This document shows positions 7,853 through 19,198 of a stretch of 64,000 bases of DNA, one piece after another; the stretch's first letter is position 1; every line of letters starts with the position of its first letter. The notes beneath the pieces are model-generated. The model did not search any database. It had not been told where the DNA came from and was given only the letters and a program-made list of their open reading frames with translations. The stretch spans positions 124,001 to 188,000 of the forward strand of contig FCNR01000063.1 in assembly GCA_900016875.1 (NCBI GenBank), given 5' to 3'. Both the position numbers and the translations under genes were made by a program. The DNA is from Eubacteriaceae bacterium CHKCI004. Its GTDB lineage: Bacteria > Bacillota > Clostridia > Lachnospirales > Lachnospiraceae.

Positions 7853-9250
7853 ATGGCAAAAAAGAATATGAGTCTGACTAAGGTTCCGATGCCGGAACAG
7901 GACCCGAATGTAAGAAATAAAAACTTCAGCGAGGTGGCTCTTGGCTATACGGCAGAGATGGCCATGGAAGAGGCGACCCGCTGCTTAAACTGTAAGAATA
8001 AACCGTGCGTGGGCGGATGCCCGGTCAACGTGCCGATTCCGGAATTCATTGAGAAGGTGGCAGCCGGCGATTTCGAGGGCGCTTATGAGGTCATTACCAG
8101 TGAGAATGCTCTGCCGGCTATCTGCGGACGAGTATGTCCACAGGAGAACCAGTGTGAAGGAAAGTGTGTCCGCGGTATCAAAGGCGAGCCGGTGGGTATC
8201 GGACGTATGGAACGTTTTGTAGCTGACTATCATATGGCTCACGCAAAACCGGTGGAAGCGGACATTGAGAAAAACGGTCATAAAGTAGCTGTCGTAGGTT
8301 CCGGCCCTGCCGGTCTCACTTGTGCGGGCGAGCTGATCAAGAAAGGCTACGACGTAACTATTTTTGAAGCTTTACATAAGGCCGGCGGCGTGTTGAGCTA
8401 TGGTATTCCTGAGTTCCGTCTGCCAAAGGATCTGGTAGCTAAAGAGATCAAGAGTGTGGAAGATCTGGGTGTTAAGATCGACACCAACGTGATCGTTGGC
8501 CGTTCCATCACCATCGACGAGCTGATGGAAGACGGTTATGAGGCAGTGTTCGTCGGAAGCGGCGCGGGACTTCCTCGTTTCCTGAATATTCCGGGTGAGA
8601 ACCTTCTTGGCGTATACTCCGCCAACGAGTTCCTGACCCGTGTCAATCTGATGAAAGGATACAAGTTCCCTGAAGCTCCGACTCCTGTGAAGGTTGGCAG
8701 AAGAGTAGCAGTTGTGGGCGCCGGCAATGTTGCCATGGACGCTGCCAGAACAGCCAAACGTCTTGGAGCAGAAGAAGTATATATTGTATACAGAAGAAGC
8801 GAAGAGGAGGCGCCTGCCCGTCTCGAAGAGCTTCATCACGCCAAAGAAGAGGGAATCATCTTCCGTTTCCTGAATAATCCGGCAGCTATTCTCGGCGATG
8901 AAAACGGCTGGGTAAAAGGCATGGAAGTAGTAAAACAGCAGCTGGGCGAGCCGGACGCATCCGGAAGAAGACGTCCGGAACCGATCGAAGGCTCCAACTA
9001 CGTCATGGACGTGGAGACCGTCATCATCGCCATCGGCCAGAGTCCGAACCCTCTGATCCGTCAGACAACACCAGGTCTTGACTGCCAGAAATGGGGCGGC
9101 ATCATCGTCAACGAGGAGACCATGGAATCCTCCAAAGAGAATGTCTATGCCGGCGGAGATACTGTGACAGGAGCAGCCACCGTTATCCTTGCCATGGGTG
9201 CGGGCAAACGCGCGGCAGCAGCTATTGATGAGAAGCTGTCCGCCAAATAA
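7853..9250 (+). CDS. nfnB: NfnB-type NADPH-binding subunit (glutamate synthase small-subunit family)
   Basis: Large subunit partner of NfnA; related to the GltD beta subunit. The N-terminal part carries two cysteine clusters for [4Fe-4S] centres: CLNCKNKPCVGGCP and CGRVCPQENQCEGKC. An FAD-binding Rossmann fold follows (VVGSGPAGLTCAGEL), then an NADPH-binding fold (VVGAGNVAMDAARTAKRLG), and a C-terminal FAD motif ending in YAGGDTVTGAATVILAMGAG. At 465 residues it has the family length. In other anaerobes without a large GltA partner this protein works with NfnA, which is directly upstream here; a role in glutamate synthesis is the alternative. Ribosome site GGGGAG, 9 bases before ATG. Confidence 0.9.
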   Translation: MAKKNMSLTKVPMPEQDPNVRNKNFSEVALGYTAEMAMEEATRCLNCKNKPCVGGCPVNVPIPEFIEKVAAGDFEGAYEVITSENALPAICGRVCPQENQCEGKCVRGIKGEPVGIGRMERFVADYHMAHAKPVEADIEKNGHKVAVVGSGPAGLTCAGELIKKGYDVTIFEALHKAGGVLSYGIPEFRLPKDLVAKEIKSVEDLGVKIDTNVIVGRSITIDELMEDGYEAVFVGSGAGLPRFLNIPGENLLGVYSANEFLTRVNLMKGYKFPEAPTPVKVGRRVAVVGAGNVAMDAARTAKRLGAEEVYIVYRRSEEEAPARLEELHHAKEEGIIFRFLNNPAAILGDENGWVKGMEVVKQQLGEPDASGRRRPEPIEGSNYVMDVETVIIAIGQSPNPLIRQTTPGLDCQKWGGIIVNEETMESSKENVYAGGDTVTGAATVILAMGAGKRAAAAIDEKLSAK

Positions 9251-9295
9251 ATAGAGACCGGCAGGAAGCTGTCTCTGAAATATAATCGAATTATG

Positions 9296-9339
9296 AAAGG
9301 ATGTTTTCCGTATCTGCGGTGCGGACGACATCCTTTTTT
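9296..9339 (+). terminator. Terminator of nfnAB
   Basis: Stem AAAGGATGT (9296-9304) with ACATCCTTT (9328-9336), an inner CCG/CGG pair, and a run of Ts. The rest of the roughly 310-base gap before guaB holds a small 8-bp hairpin at 9350-9368 and the guaB promoter; I see no gene and no purine riboswitch. Confidence 0.8.
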
Positions 9340-9433
9340 ATTCCCGCAGGAAATTCCTTTGGAATTTCTAATATACTGTGAATTTCACTAATAATTTCTG
9401 AGATTTCAGATAAAAAAACGTACGATTAACTTG

Positions 9434-9461
9434 TTGACAAAATCTGAATTTCTGTGATAAC
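9434..9461 (+). promoter_or_regulatory. Promoter of guaB
   Basis: Consensus TTGACA, 16 bases, GATAAC preceded by an extended TG. The leader is about 95 bases and shows no recognisable riboswitch core. Confidence 0.55.
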
Positions 9462-9504
9462 ATAACTTACTAATATCACAAGGCAGTCATGCTTTTCCTG
9501 ATAG

Positions 9505-11022
<1,518 letters not shown>

Positions 11023-11105
11023 TCGGTGAAAAACCGTCGTGAAATGACTGACGGCAACATATATGGAATACAGAGCCGCTTGGCAGGGTATTCCGGATAG
11101 AGGGG

Positions 11106-11168
11106 AACAGGCTGCTGCAGATGGAAGAAGACGACAGGAACCAATCTGCACAGCCTGTTTTCTTTTTA
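11106..11168 (+). terminator. Terminator of guaB
   Basis: Long stem (11106-11122 with 11144-11159, one bulged base) followed by a T-rich run. Confidence 0.9.
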
Positions 11169-11262
11169 TTATGCAGGATAATAATGAATAATAAACAATA
11201 TGCTGAGCATAAAGAGGAGATAGTCCCGGGGAGAGGAAATTTGCAGGAAAGGACCGTTTGTT

Positions 11263-12102
11263 TTGTCTCAGATTAAATTTCCAAAAAGGAAGAGTGGCAG
11301 AAAGAGAAAAATTCAGGCATATCAGAAGCTTCTATATAAGAAGGTTTTGTTTTATAAGAAGAAGAGAAAAAAGAGAACGTTTTATAAAAAGGGTTCAAAT
11401 AGAAAAATGGGGAGAGGTATTTTTTCCCGGAAAAATTTTGAGATTTTTGGAACAATATGTTTGTTGTCACTGGCAGTGGTGGTTTTTGGACATGTCGTTC
11501 GATGGAATCCCACTGCCCGGAAAGAACCCAATGTGGTACAGCAAAAGCTTTCCACCAGCGAGGACTATCAGATTCTTCCGGCGGAAAGCGGGCCGTGCGG
11601 GAGACCGGAGATCATTCAGGATTTTATTGTGGAGAACCCTTACAGCCGCAGCGGTATTCCACTCGACGCGGTAAACGGAATTGTAGTACATTATGTGGCT
11701 AATGCCGGTTCTACTGCAGAGGAAAACAGGAATTATTTTGAGAATCTGAAGGATACGCATCTGACAAAAGCAAGCAGTCATTTTATCATTGGGCTGGACG
11801 GAGAGATCATACAGTGTATCCCTCTGGATGAGATTTCTTATGCATCCAATGAACGTAATTCGGATACGATTTCTATTGAATGCTGTCACAGAAAAGAAAA
11901 TGGAAAGTTTACAAAAAAAACTTATAAGTCGCTGGTGAAACTCACTGCCTGGCTGTGTGCTTCTTACGGAATTCCGTCATCGGATGTAATCCGGCATTAT
12001 AATGTGACCGGTAAGCTCTGTCCATTGTATTTTGTCCGTCACGAGGATGCCTGGACGGAATTTCTTTCAGATATTCAGAAAAAATTAGAAAAAAACGGGT
12101 AA
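11263..12102 (+). CDS. Membrane-anchored N-acetylmuramoyl-L-alanine amidase (Amidase_2 family)
   Basis: Probably cuts the amide bond between MurNAc and L-Ala in peptidoglycan outside the cell. Residues 1-59 are extremely basic (25 Lys/Arg). One membrane helix spans about residues 60-79, and the amidase domain covers roughly 115-275. Zinc ligands of the family can be placed at His143 (VVHYVAN), His245 (IRHYNVTG) and Cys253 (KLCP); SSHFIIG is also conserved. The start is TTG, 9 bases after AGGAAAGGA; a shorter form starting at ATG 11407 would lose the basic tail but keep the helix. It stands alone between guaB and leuB. Confidence 0.82.
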   Translation: MSQIKFPKRKSGRKRKIQAYQKLLYKKVLFYKKKRKKRTFYKKGSNRKMGRGIFSRKNFEIFGTICLLSLAVVVFGHVVRWNPTARKEPNVVQQKLSTSEDYQILPAESGPCGRPEIIQDFIVENPYSRSGIPLDAVNGIVVHYVANAGSTAEENRNYFENLKDTHLTKASSHFIIGLDGEIIQCIPLDEISYASNERNSDTISIECCHRKENGKFTKKTYKSLVKLTAWLCASYGIPSSDVIRHYNVTGKLCPLYFVRHEDAWTEFLSDIQKKLEKNG

Positions 12103-12149
12103 AATCCGCATAAAATGAATGAAGTGACATGAAAAACCTGCAAAAATGA

Positions 12150-12178
12150 TTGATTATGGCGGGAAAATGAGATATGAT
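12150..12178 (+). promoter_or_regulatory. Promoter of the leuB-ilvD-ilvB-serA-asd-mscS unit
   Basis: TTGATT, 17 bases, TATGAT. The leader is about 140 bases long; I found neither a T-box nor a leader peptide rich in Leu, Ile or Val in it. Confidence 0.6.
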
Positions 12179-12325
12179 TAATAATTGTGAGTATCTGTGT
12201 ATCGGCACTTTTACATAAATATGAACGCAGCGCATCAGCCGGGATATTTTTCATAGCGGATGTGAGAGAAAAAGATAACAAAAGCTGCCGGCAGAAAAAC
12301 GTAAAAAGGGAAAGGGATGAAGCAG

Positions 12326-13408
12326 ATGAGCTATAAGATTGGTGTCATTCGGGGCGACGGCATTGGCCCGGAGATTGTTGCCGAGGCACTCAAGGTAATG
12401 AATAAGGTTGCAGATAAATATGCAAAAGAATTGGAATATACGGAGATTCTCCTGGGGGGAGCATCCATTGATGTACATGGAAAGCCCCTGACGGATGAGG
12501 CCCTTGAGACAGCAAAAAATTGTGACGCAGTGCTGATGGGTTCCATTGGAGGAGATACCAACACTTCGCCATGGTACAAGCTCCCGGCAGAGTTGAGACC
12601 GGAAGCAGGTTTACTTGCCATCCGGAAAGGGCTTGGATTATTTGCCAATATGCGTCCGGCATATTTGTATGAGGAACTGAAGGATGCCTGCCCTCTGCGG
12701 GAGGATATCATCGGAGACGGGTTTGATCTGGTGGTGATGCGTGAACTGACCGGAGGACTTTATTTCGGGGACAGAGAGACTGTGGAAGAGAACGGAGTAT
12801 TAAAAGCGACGGATACCCTCTGCTATAATGAAAACGAGATACGCCGCATTGCTGTCCGTGCCTTTGAGATTGCCATGAAGAGACAGAAGAAGGTTACCAG
12901 CGTTGATAAAGCGAATGTTTTGGACAGCTCCAGATTATGGAGAAAGGTGGTCAATGAAGTGGCGGCCGATTATCCGGAAGTCACCCTGGAACACATGCTG
13001 GTTGATAACTGTGCCATGCAGCTGGTGAGAGATCCGAAACAGTTTGATGTGATCCTGACGGAAAATATGTTTGGCGATATTTTGTCTGACGAAGCAAGTA
13101 TGGTAACCGGATCTATCGGCATGTTATCGTCAGCGAGTCTTAAAGAAGGTTCTTTTGGATTATATGAGCCAAGCCACGGTTCTGCGCCGGATATTGCGGG
13201 AAAGAACCTGGCAAACCCTATCGCTACGATCTTGTCGGCAGCTATGCTCCTTCGTTATTCCCTGAATATGGACGAGGCGGCTGATGATGTGGAACGGGCA
13301 GTAAAACAGGTGTTGAAAGATGGTTACCGTACCGTAGATATCATGTCAGAGGGCATGAAAGAGGTGGGAACCAAAGAGATGGGAGACCTGATCGCTGAGA
13401 GAATATAA
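12326..13408 (+). CDS. leuB: 3-isopropylmalate dehydrogenase
   Basis: Oxidative decarboxylation of 3-isopropylmalate with NAD+ in leucine synthesis. Family motifs include GDGIGPEIV near the N-terminus, LLAIRKGLGLFANMRP, RELTGGLYFG, and the metal and substrate region DNCAMQLVRDPKQFDV. The C-terminal NAD motif is EPSHGSAPDIAGKNLANP. The 360-residue length is normal. The ATG used lies 9 bases after AAAGGGA; another ATG overlapping the ribosome site is less likely. leuA, leuC and leuD are not in the window, so leucine genes are split in this genome. Confidence 0.96.
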   Translation: MSYKIGVIRGDGIGPEIVAEALKVMNKVADKYAKELEYTEILLGGASIDVHGKPLTDEALETAKNCDAVLMGSIGGDTNTSPWYKLPAELRPEAGLLAIRKGLGLFANMRPAYLYEELKDACPLREDIIGDGFDLVVMRELTGGLYFGDRETVEENGVLKATDTLCYNENEIRRIAVRAFEIAMKRQKKVTSVDKANVLDSSRLWRKVVNEVAADYPEVTLEHMLVDNCAMQLVRDPKQFDVILTENMFGDILSDEASMVTGSIGMLSSASLKEGSFGLYEPSHGSAPDIAGKNLANPIATILSAAMLLRYSLNMDEAADDVERAVKQVLKDGYRTVDIMSEGMKEVGTKEMGDLIAERI

Positions 13409-13452
13409 AAATGGCATATGCAATATATATTGGAAACTGGAGGTAATAGACA

Positions 13453-15126
13453 ATGAAAAGTGATAATGTAAAAAAGGGGATGCAGCAGGCGCCGCATCGT
13501 TCTTTATTCAATGCGCTGGGTTTTACGAAGGAAGAACTGGATCGCCCGCTGGTTGGCGTTGTAAGTTCTTACAGTGAGATTGTACCGGGTCATATGAATC
13601 TGGATAAGATCACAGAAGCTGTGAAAATGGGCGTCGCCATGGCGGGAGGAACACCGATCGTGGTTCCGGCTATCGCAGTCTGCGACGGTATCGCCATGGG
13701 ACATGTGGGTATGAAATACTCTCTGGTCACAAGAGAGCTCATTGCTGATTCCACAGAATGTCTGGCAAAGGCGCACCAGTTTGATGCTCTGGTCATGATT
13801 CCGAACTGTGATAAAAATGTACCGGGCCTTTTGATGGCAGCGGCAAGAATCAATGTGCCGACTATTTTTGTGAGCGGCGGCCCGATGCTCGCCGGACGGG
13901 TGGACGGCTGCAAGAGAAGTCTGTCCTCCATGTTTGAGGCGGTGGGTGCTTACGAGGCAGGAAAGATGACGGAAGAAAAAGTAGAGGAATACGTCAGCAA
14001 CGTCTGCCCGACCTGCGGTTCCTGCTCCGGTATGTATACAGCCAATTCCATGAACTGTATGACAGAAGTCATCGGTCTGGGATTACAGGGAAATGGAACA
14101 ATCCCTGCTGTTTATTCCGAGAGAATCCGTCTGGCAAAGCATGCCGGTATGAGAGTTATGGATCTGTACCGAAATAATATCCGTCCAAGCGACATCATGA
14201 CAAAGGAAGCCTTCCTGAACTGCCTGACAGTGGATATGGCTTTGGGCTGTTCTACGAACACTATGCTGCATCTTCCGGCTATCGCCCATGAGGCGGGTAT
14301 CGAACTGAATATGGATATTGCCAACGAGATCAGCGAGAAGACGCCTAATCTTTGTCATCTGGCGCCTGCAGGCCCGACGTATATGGAAGACTTAAATGCA
14401 GCGGGCGGCGTATATGCAGTCATGAATGAGCTGAGTAAGAAAGGGCTTCTCTATGAAGATGCCATCACAGTGACCGGAAAGACTGTCGGTGAGAATATCG
14501 CTCATGTCTATAACAAGAATCCGGAAGTGATCCGCCCGATCGACAATCCATATATGGAACATGGCGGAATTGCGGTTCTCCGGGGTAATCTTGCTCCGGA
14601 TACGGGCATTGTCAAACAGTCCGCTGTGGTTCCTGAGATGATGGTTCATGAAGGACCGGCTCGTGTCTTTGACTGTGAGGAAGACGCCATCGCAGCTATC
14701 AAGGGCGGCAAGATCGTGCCAGGCGACGTGGTTGTCATCCGTTACGAGGGACCAAAAGGCGGCCCGGGAATGAGAGAGATGCTTAATCCGACTTCCGCCA
14801 TTGCGGGTATGGGACTTGGAGATTCTGTGGCACTTATCACAGACGGACGGTTCTCCGGGGCATCCAGAGGCGCTTCCATCGGACATGTATCTCCGGAAGC
14901 AGCCGTGGGTGGACCGATCGCTCTTGTGGAAGAGGGAGATATCATCAAGATTGATATTCCGAACAATAGTCTGAACGTGGATATCTCTGATGAGGAGATG
15001 GCGGCAAGAAAGGCAAAATGGCAGCCGAGAGAGCCGAAGATAAAAGACGGTTACCTGCTTCGCTATGCAGCGCTTGTGACTTCCGGAAACAGAGGCGCGG
15101 TGCTGGATGTGAATCAGTTAAAATAA
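13453..15126 (+). CDS. ilvD: Dihydroxy-acid dehydratase
   Basis: Dehydrates 2,3-dihydroxy acids to the 2-keto acid precursors of valine and isoleucine. Iron-sulfur ligands are visible as Cys119 in PNCDKNVPG and the cysteines of [18 protein letters not shown]. The C-terminal swivel domain carries the conserved [19 protein letters not shown]. The 557-residue length is typical. It lies 44 bases after leuB and 19 before ilvB, which fits a common transcript. Confidence 0.97.
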   Translation: MKSDNVKKGMQQAPHRSLFNALGFTKEELDRPLVGVVSSYSEIVPGHMNLDKITEAVKMGVAMAGGTPIVVPAIAVCDGIAMGHVGMKYSLVTRELIADSTECLAKAHQFDALVMIPNCDKNVPGLLMAAARINVPTIFVSGGPMLAGRVDGCKRSLSSMFEAVGAYEAGKMTEEKVEEYVSNVCPTCGSCSGMYTANSMNCMTEVIGLGLQGNGTIPAVYSERIRLAKHAGMRVMDLYRNNIRPSDIMTKEAFLNCLTVDMALGCSTNTMLHLPAIAHEAGIELNMDIANEISEKTPNLCHLAPAGPTYMEDLNAAGGVYAVMNELSKKGLLYEDAITVTGKTVGENIAHVYNKNPEVIRPIDNPYMEHGGIAVLRGNLAPDTGIVKQSAVVPEMMVHEGPARVFDCEEDAIAAIKGGKIVPGDVVVIRYEGPKGGPGMREMLNPTSAIAGMGLGDSVALITDGRFSGASRGASIGHVSPEAAVGGPIALVEEGDIIKIDIPNNSLNVDISDEEMAARKAKWQPREPKIKDGYLLRYAALVTSGNRGAVLDVNQLK

Positions 15127-15145
15127 TAGAAAGGGTTGAAACCAG

Positions 15146-16834
15146 ATGAGACAGATTCTGAACGGCTCAGAAATCGTGATCGAATGTTTGAAGGAGCAGG
15201 GAGTAGATACGGTCTTCGGTTATCCGGGCGGTGCGATTTTGAACATTTATGATGAATTATATAAACACAGTGGTGAGATTCGCCATATTTTGACTTCCCA
15301 TGAGCAGGGCGCTTCCCATGCGGCGGATGGTTATGCCCGGGCAACGGGAAAAGTCGGTGTGTGTATGGCGACATCCGGTCCGGGCGCAACCAATCTTGTG
15401 ACCGGGCTTGCCACCGCGTACATGGATTCGATTCCGGTGGTGGCTATTACAGCGAATGTGGGCGTCAGTCTTCTTGGAAAGGATTCTTTCCAGGAAATAG
15501 ATATCAAGGGCGTCACCATGCCGATTACAAAACATAATTATATTGTAAAGGACATAGAAAAACTGGCAGATACGATCCGGGATGCTTTCCGTATCGCACA
15601 ATCAGGAAGGAAAGGCCCGGTCCTCATTGATGTGACCAAGGACGTGACGGCTGCAAAAACCTATTTTGAATCCGTGAAACCGGTAAAGATCCACCCTGTC
15701 TGCGATACCATACGGGAAAGAAGTATGAAGGAGGCCTCGGAGATTATCCGCAGCGCAAAGCGTCCGTACATTTTGCTGGGCGGCGGATGTGTGCTCTCCG
15801 ATGCCAGCGAACAGGTGAGAGAATTTGTGAGAAAGATGGATGCGCCGGTTTGTGATACTCTGATGGGAAAAGGTGTTTTCCCGGGAGATGATCCGCGGTA
15901 TACGGGAATGCTTGGAATGCATGGAACAAAAGCATCCAATATCGGCGTATCGGAGGCTGATGTTCTGATCGCAGTCGGCTGCCGTTTCAGCGACCGGGTA
16001 TATGGCAATGCCAAAACCTTTGCGAAGAATGCCAGGATTATCCAGATAGATATCGATCCGGCCGAGATCAATAAAAATATCATGGTGGATATTTCCATTG
16101 TGGGAGATATCAAGGCGGTGCTGACAATCTTCAATAAGAGAATTAAAGAGCAGAAACATGAGGAATGGATCTGCCATGTACAGGAATTGAAGGAAAAATA
16201 TCCGCTGACTTACCATCAGGAAAAGCTTTCGGGACCAGGTGTCATAGAGAAAATCTATGAGATGACAGGAGGAGAAGCTGTTATCACCACAGAAGTGGGA
16301 CAGCATCAGATGTGGGCGGCGCAGTTCTATAAATACTCGAAGCCGAGACAGTTCCTGACTTCGGGAGGACTGGGAACCATGGGATATGGCCTGGGAGCGG
16401 CCATCGGAGCAAAGGTCGGCTGTCCTGATAAAGTGGTTGTCAACATTGCGGGAGACGGATGTTTCCGTATGAATATGAATGAGATTGCAACAGCCACCCG
16501 TTCCGATATTCCGGTTATTCAGGTTGTCATCAATAACCATGTGCTGGGAATGGTGCGCCAGTGGCAGAATCTTTTCTATGGAGAGCGCTATTCTGCGACA
16601 ACATTAAATGACAAAGTGGATTTCGTAAAACTGGCAGAGGCTATGGGAGCAAAGGCGTCCCGCGCCACAAATATAGAAGAATTTGAGAAAGCTTTTGCAG
16701 AGGCTTTATCCTGTGGCGAGCCGTACCTGATTGACTGTATTATTGACAGCGATGATAAAGTATGGCCAATGGTAGCCCCGGGCGCTTCCATCGACGAGGC
16801 GTTTACCGATGAGGACCTGGCAGCGAAGGAATAG
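15146..16834 (+). CDS. ilvB: Acetolactate synthase, large (catalytic) subunit
   Basis: Thiamine diphosphate enzyme that joins pyruvate with pyruvate or 2-ketobutyrate at the start of branched-chain amino acid synthesis. The activating glutamate is Glu53 in TSHEQGASHAADGYAR; the FAD-binding middle domain and the thiamine diphosphate/Mg motif GDGCFRMNMNEIATA are present. At 562 residues it is full length. No small regulatory subunit (ilvN/ilvH) follows; serA comes next instead. A biosynthetic role is likely from its operon neighbours. Confidence 0.95.
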   Translation: MRQILNGSEIVIECLKEQGVDTVFGYPGGAILNIYDELYKHSGEIRHILTSHEQGASHAADGYARATGKVGVCMATSGPGATNLVTGLATAYMDSIPVVAITANVGVSLLGKDSFQEIDIKGVTMPITKHNYIVKDIEKLADTIRDAFRIAQSGRKGPVLIDVTKDVTAAKTYFESVKPVKIHPVCDTIRERSMKEASEIIRSAKRPYILLGGGCVLSDASEQVREFVRKMDAPVCDTLMGKGVFPGDDPRYTGMLGMHGTKASNIGVSEADVLIAVGCRFSDRVYGNAKTFAKNARIIQIDIDPAEINKNIMVDISIVGDIKAVLTIFNKRIKEQKHEEWICHVQELKEKYPLTYHQEKLSGPGVIEKIYEMTGGEAVITTEVGQHQMWAAQFYKYSKPRQFLTSGGLGTMGYGLGAAIGAKVGCPDKVVVNIAGDGCFRMNMNEIATATRSDIPVIQVVINNHVLGMVRQWQNLFYGERYSATTLNDKVDFVKLAEAMGAKASRATNIEEFEKAFAEALSCGEPYLIDCIIDSDDKVWPMVAPGASIDEAFTDEDLAAKE

Positions 16835-16884
16835 CAGATAGTATCTGCCTTACCTATATATTTATTAAAAAAGGAGACTCAATT

Positions 16885-18048
16885 ATGTTTCAGTACAAAT
16901 GCTTAAATCCGATTTCAGAGGTTGGATTATCAATTTTTGATGAGAATTATAAAGAGGTAGACGAACTGAATGACGCAGATGCCGTGCTGGTAAGAAGCGC
17001 GGCTATGCACGATATGCAGGATGTGCCGAATCTTCTGGCTGTTGCCCGCGCCGGCGCCGGCGTGAATAATATTCCGGTCAATGATTACGCGGAAAAAGGC
17101 ATTGTTGTCTTTAATACGCCGGGAGCCAACGCCAACGGCGTAAAGGAAATGGTTATAGCCGGAATGCTGTTGTCTTCCAGGGATCTGATCGGAGGCAATC
17201 GCTGGGTAGAGGAAAATAAAAATAATCCGGATATCACAAAAGCGATGGAAAAGGCAAAGAAAGCTTTTGCCGGCACAGAGATCCAGAAAAAGAAAATCGG
17301 CGTTATCGGTCTCGGAGCCATCGGGGTGCTTGTAGCCAATGTGGCAAGAAATCTGGGCATGGACGTCTATGGTTACGACCCGTATCTGTCATTAAAGAGC
17401 GCATGGAATCTGTCCCGCTCAGTGCATCATGTAAATTCTGTAGATGAAATCTTTGAGCATTGTGATTTTATCTCTGTACATGTACCTCTGATGGATACCA
17501 CAAGGAACATGGTGGGAAGAGAAGGTATTGCAAAGATGAAACCAACGGCAACAATCCTGAACTTTGCCAGAAATGGTCTTGTAGATGAAGATGCTGTGGC
17601 AGAAGCGCTGCAGGAAGGAAGACTTCGCCATTATGTAACAGACTTCCCGACACCGAAAGTTGCTGCTGTTGACGGTGTGATCGCGTTCCCTCACCTGGGT
17701 GCGTCCACGGAGGAATCAGAGGAAAACTGTGCAGTAATGGCTGTGGAACAGGTGATGGATTATCTGGAAAATGGCAATATCCGCAATTCTGTGAATTTCC
17801 CGAACATTGACATGGGAGTATGTCAGACACAGGGACGTATTGCTATTTTGCACAGAAATATCCCGAATATGCTGACACGTTTTACCGGAATGTTCTCTAA
17901 AGACGGCATTAACATTACAGAGATGAGTAATAAGACAAAGGACAATTATTCTTATGCAATTTTTGACCTGGATTCTCCGATAGAGGAAGAAGCAGTCAAT
18001 GAGCTGAAAGCTATTGACGGTGTACTGAAGGTAAGAGTGATTAAATAA
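16885..18048 (+). CDS. serA: D-3-phosphoglycerate dehydrogenase with ACT domain
   Basis: First step of serine synthesis from 3-phosphoglycerate. The 387-residue protein has the substrate-binding parts flanking an NAD fold with GVIGLGAIGVLVANVARNLG. Catalytic residues fit NFARNGLVDEDA (Arg) and HLGASTEESEENCA (His). The last 75 or so residues form an ACT domain, the usual serine-binding regulatory module. It is shorter than the long ASB-domain type. It is placed in a branched-chain amino acid operon, 50 bases after ilvB. Confidence 0.93.
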   Translation: MFQYKCLNPISEVGLSIFDENYKEVDELNDADAVLVRSAAMHDMQDVPNLLAVARAGAGVNNIPVNDYAEKGIVVFNTPGANANGVKEMVIAGMLLSSRDLIGGNRWVEENKNNPDITKAMEKAKKAFAGTEIQKKKIGVIGLGAIGVLVANVARNLGMDVYGYDPYLSLKSAWNLSRSVHHVNSVDEIFEHCDFISVHVPLMDTTRNMVGREGIAKMKPTATILNFARNGLVDEDAVAEALQEGRLRHYVTDFPTPKVAAVDGVIAFPHLGASTEESEENCAVMAVEQVMDYLENGNIRNSVNFPNIDMGVCQTQGRIAILHRNIPNMLTRFTGMFSKDGINITEMSNKTKDNYSYAIFDLDSPIEEEAVNELKAIDGVLKVRVIK

Positions 18049-18097
18049 AAATCAGAAACAGATGATTATAATAAATACAACAGGGAGATAATAAAAA

Positions 18098-19183
18098 ATG
18101 GATCAGAAGTTAAAAGTCGGTATTCTTGGTGGAACAGGTATGGTGGGACAGAGATTTATTTCTCTGCTGGAAAACCATCCATGGTATGAGGTAACAACAA
18201 TCGCTGCGAGTCCGCGTTCCGCAGGCAAGACCTATGAGGAAGCTGTGGGCGGACGCTGGAAAATGCAGACGCCAATGCCGGAAGCCGTAAAAAATATCGT
18301 CGTGATGAACGTCAATGAAGTGGAGAAAGTGGCGTCCCAGGTGGACTTTGTATTTAGTGCAGTGGACATGTCCAAAGAAGAAATCCGTGCCATAGAGGAT
18401 GAATATGCCAAAACAGAGACGCCGGTTGTTTCCAATAACAGCGCGCACAGATGGACGCCGGATGTGCCGATGGTCGTGCCGGAGATCAATCCGGAGCATT
18501 TCGAAGTCATCGAGGCGCAGAAGAAACGTCTCGGTACAAAAAAAGGTTTTGTGGCCGTAAAGCCTAACTGCTCTATCCAAAGCTATGCGCCGGCGCTCTT
18601 CGCCTTAAAAGAGTTTGGTCCGAAAGAGGTAGTGGCTACAACATACCAGGCAATTTCCGGAGCGGGAAAAACATTTAAAGACTGGCCGGAAATGGTAGAA
18701 AATGTAATTCCTTATATCGGCGGAGAGGAAGAAAAATCCGAGCAGGAGCCTCTGAAGCTTTTTGGAAAAGTAGTGGGCGATCATATTGAGAAGGCTGAAC
18801 TGCCTGTCATCACAACTCAGTGTGTCCGCGTACCGGTCCTTGACGGTCATACAGCCGCTGTTTTCGTAAACTTCGAGAAAAAACCGACCAAAGAACAGAT
18901 CATCGAGTGCTGGAGAAACTATAAAGGATTGCCGCAGGAACTGAATCTGCCGAGCGCGCCGAAACAGTTTATCCAGTATATGGAGGAAGATAATCGTCCG
19001 CAGGTAAAAGAAGATGTGAATTTTGAAAACGGAATGGGAATCTCCATGGGCCGTTTAAGAGAAGACAAAATTTACGATTACAAATTTATCGGTTTATCTC
19101 ACAATACCGTCCGTGGCGCGGCCGGCGGTGCAATTCTTTGTGCTGAACTTCTGACAGCGCAGGGATATATCAGCGCAAAATAA
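18098..19183 (+). CDS. asd: Aspartate-semialdehyde dehydrogenase (archaeal/fungal-type subfamily)
   Basis: NADPH-dependent reduction of aspartyl phosphate to aspartate semialdehyde, the branch point to lysine, threonine, methionine and isoleucine. NADP motif GILGGTGMVGQRF is at the N-terminus and the catalytic cysteine is Cys158 in VKPNCSIQSYAP. QAISGAGK follows as expected. The length and the pattern GAAGGAILCAELL at the C-terminus fit the long subfamily first seen in archaea and yeast, rather than the short E. coli type. It supplies threonine-derived carbon for isoleucine, which explains its place beside ilv genes. Confidence 0.93.
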   Translation: MDQKLKVGILGGTGMVGQRFISLLENHPWYEVTTIAASPRSAGKTYEEAVGGRWKMQTPMPEAVKNIVVMNVNEVEKVASQVDFVFSAVDMSKEEIRAIEDEYAKTETPVVSNNSAHRWTPDVPMVVPEINPEHFEVIEAQKKRLGTKKGFVAVKPNCSIQSYAPALFALKEFGPKEVVATTYQAISGAGKTFKDWPEMVENVIPYIGGEEEKSEQEPLKLFGKVVGDHIEKAELPVITTQCVRVPVLDGHTAAVFVNFEKKPTKEQIIECWRNYKGLPQELNLPSAPKQFIQYMEEDNRPQVKEDVNFENGMGISMGRLREDKIYDYKFIGLSHNTVRGAAGGAILCAELLTAQGYISAK

Positions 19184-19198
19184 TAAAGGGGAAAAAGA

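Noticed and set aside
8372-9331. Antisense frame of 319 codons opposite nfnB
   Set aside because: Shadow frame that also runs through the nfnAB terminator; no motif seen.
12179-12325. T-box or leucine leader peptide before leuB
   Set aside because: No T-box core sequence, no terminator and no short frame with Leu codon runs in the leader.
15602-16540. Antisense frame of 312 codons opposite ilvB
   Set aside because: Shadow of a clear thiamine diphosphate enzyme gene; His- and Arg-rich composition without any domain.
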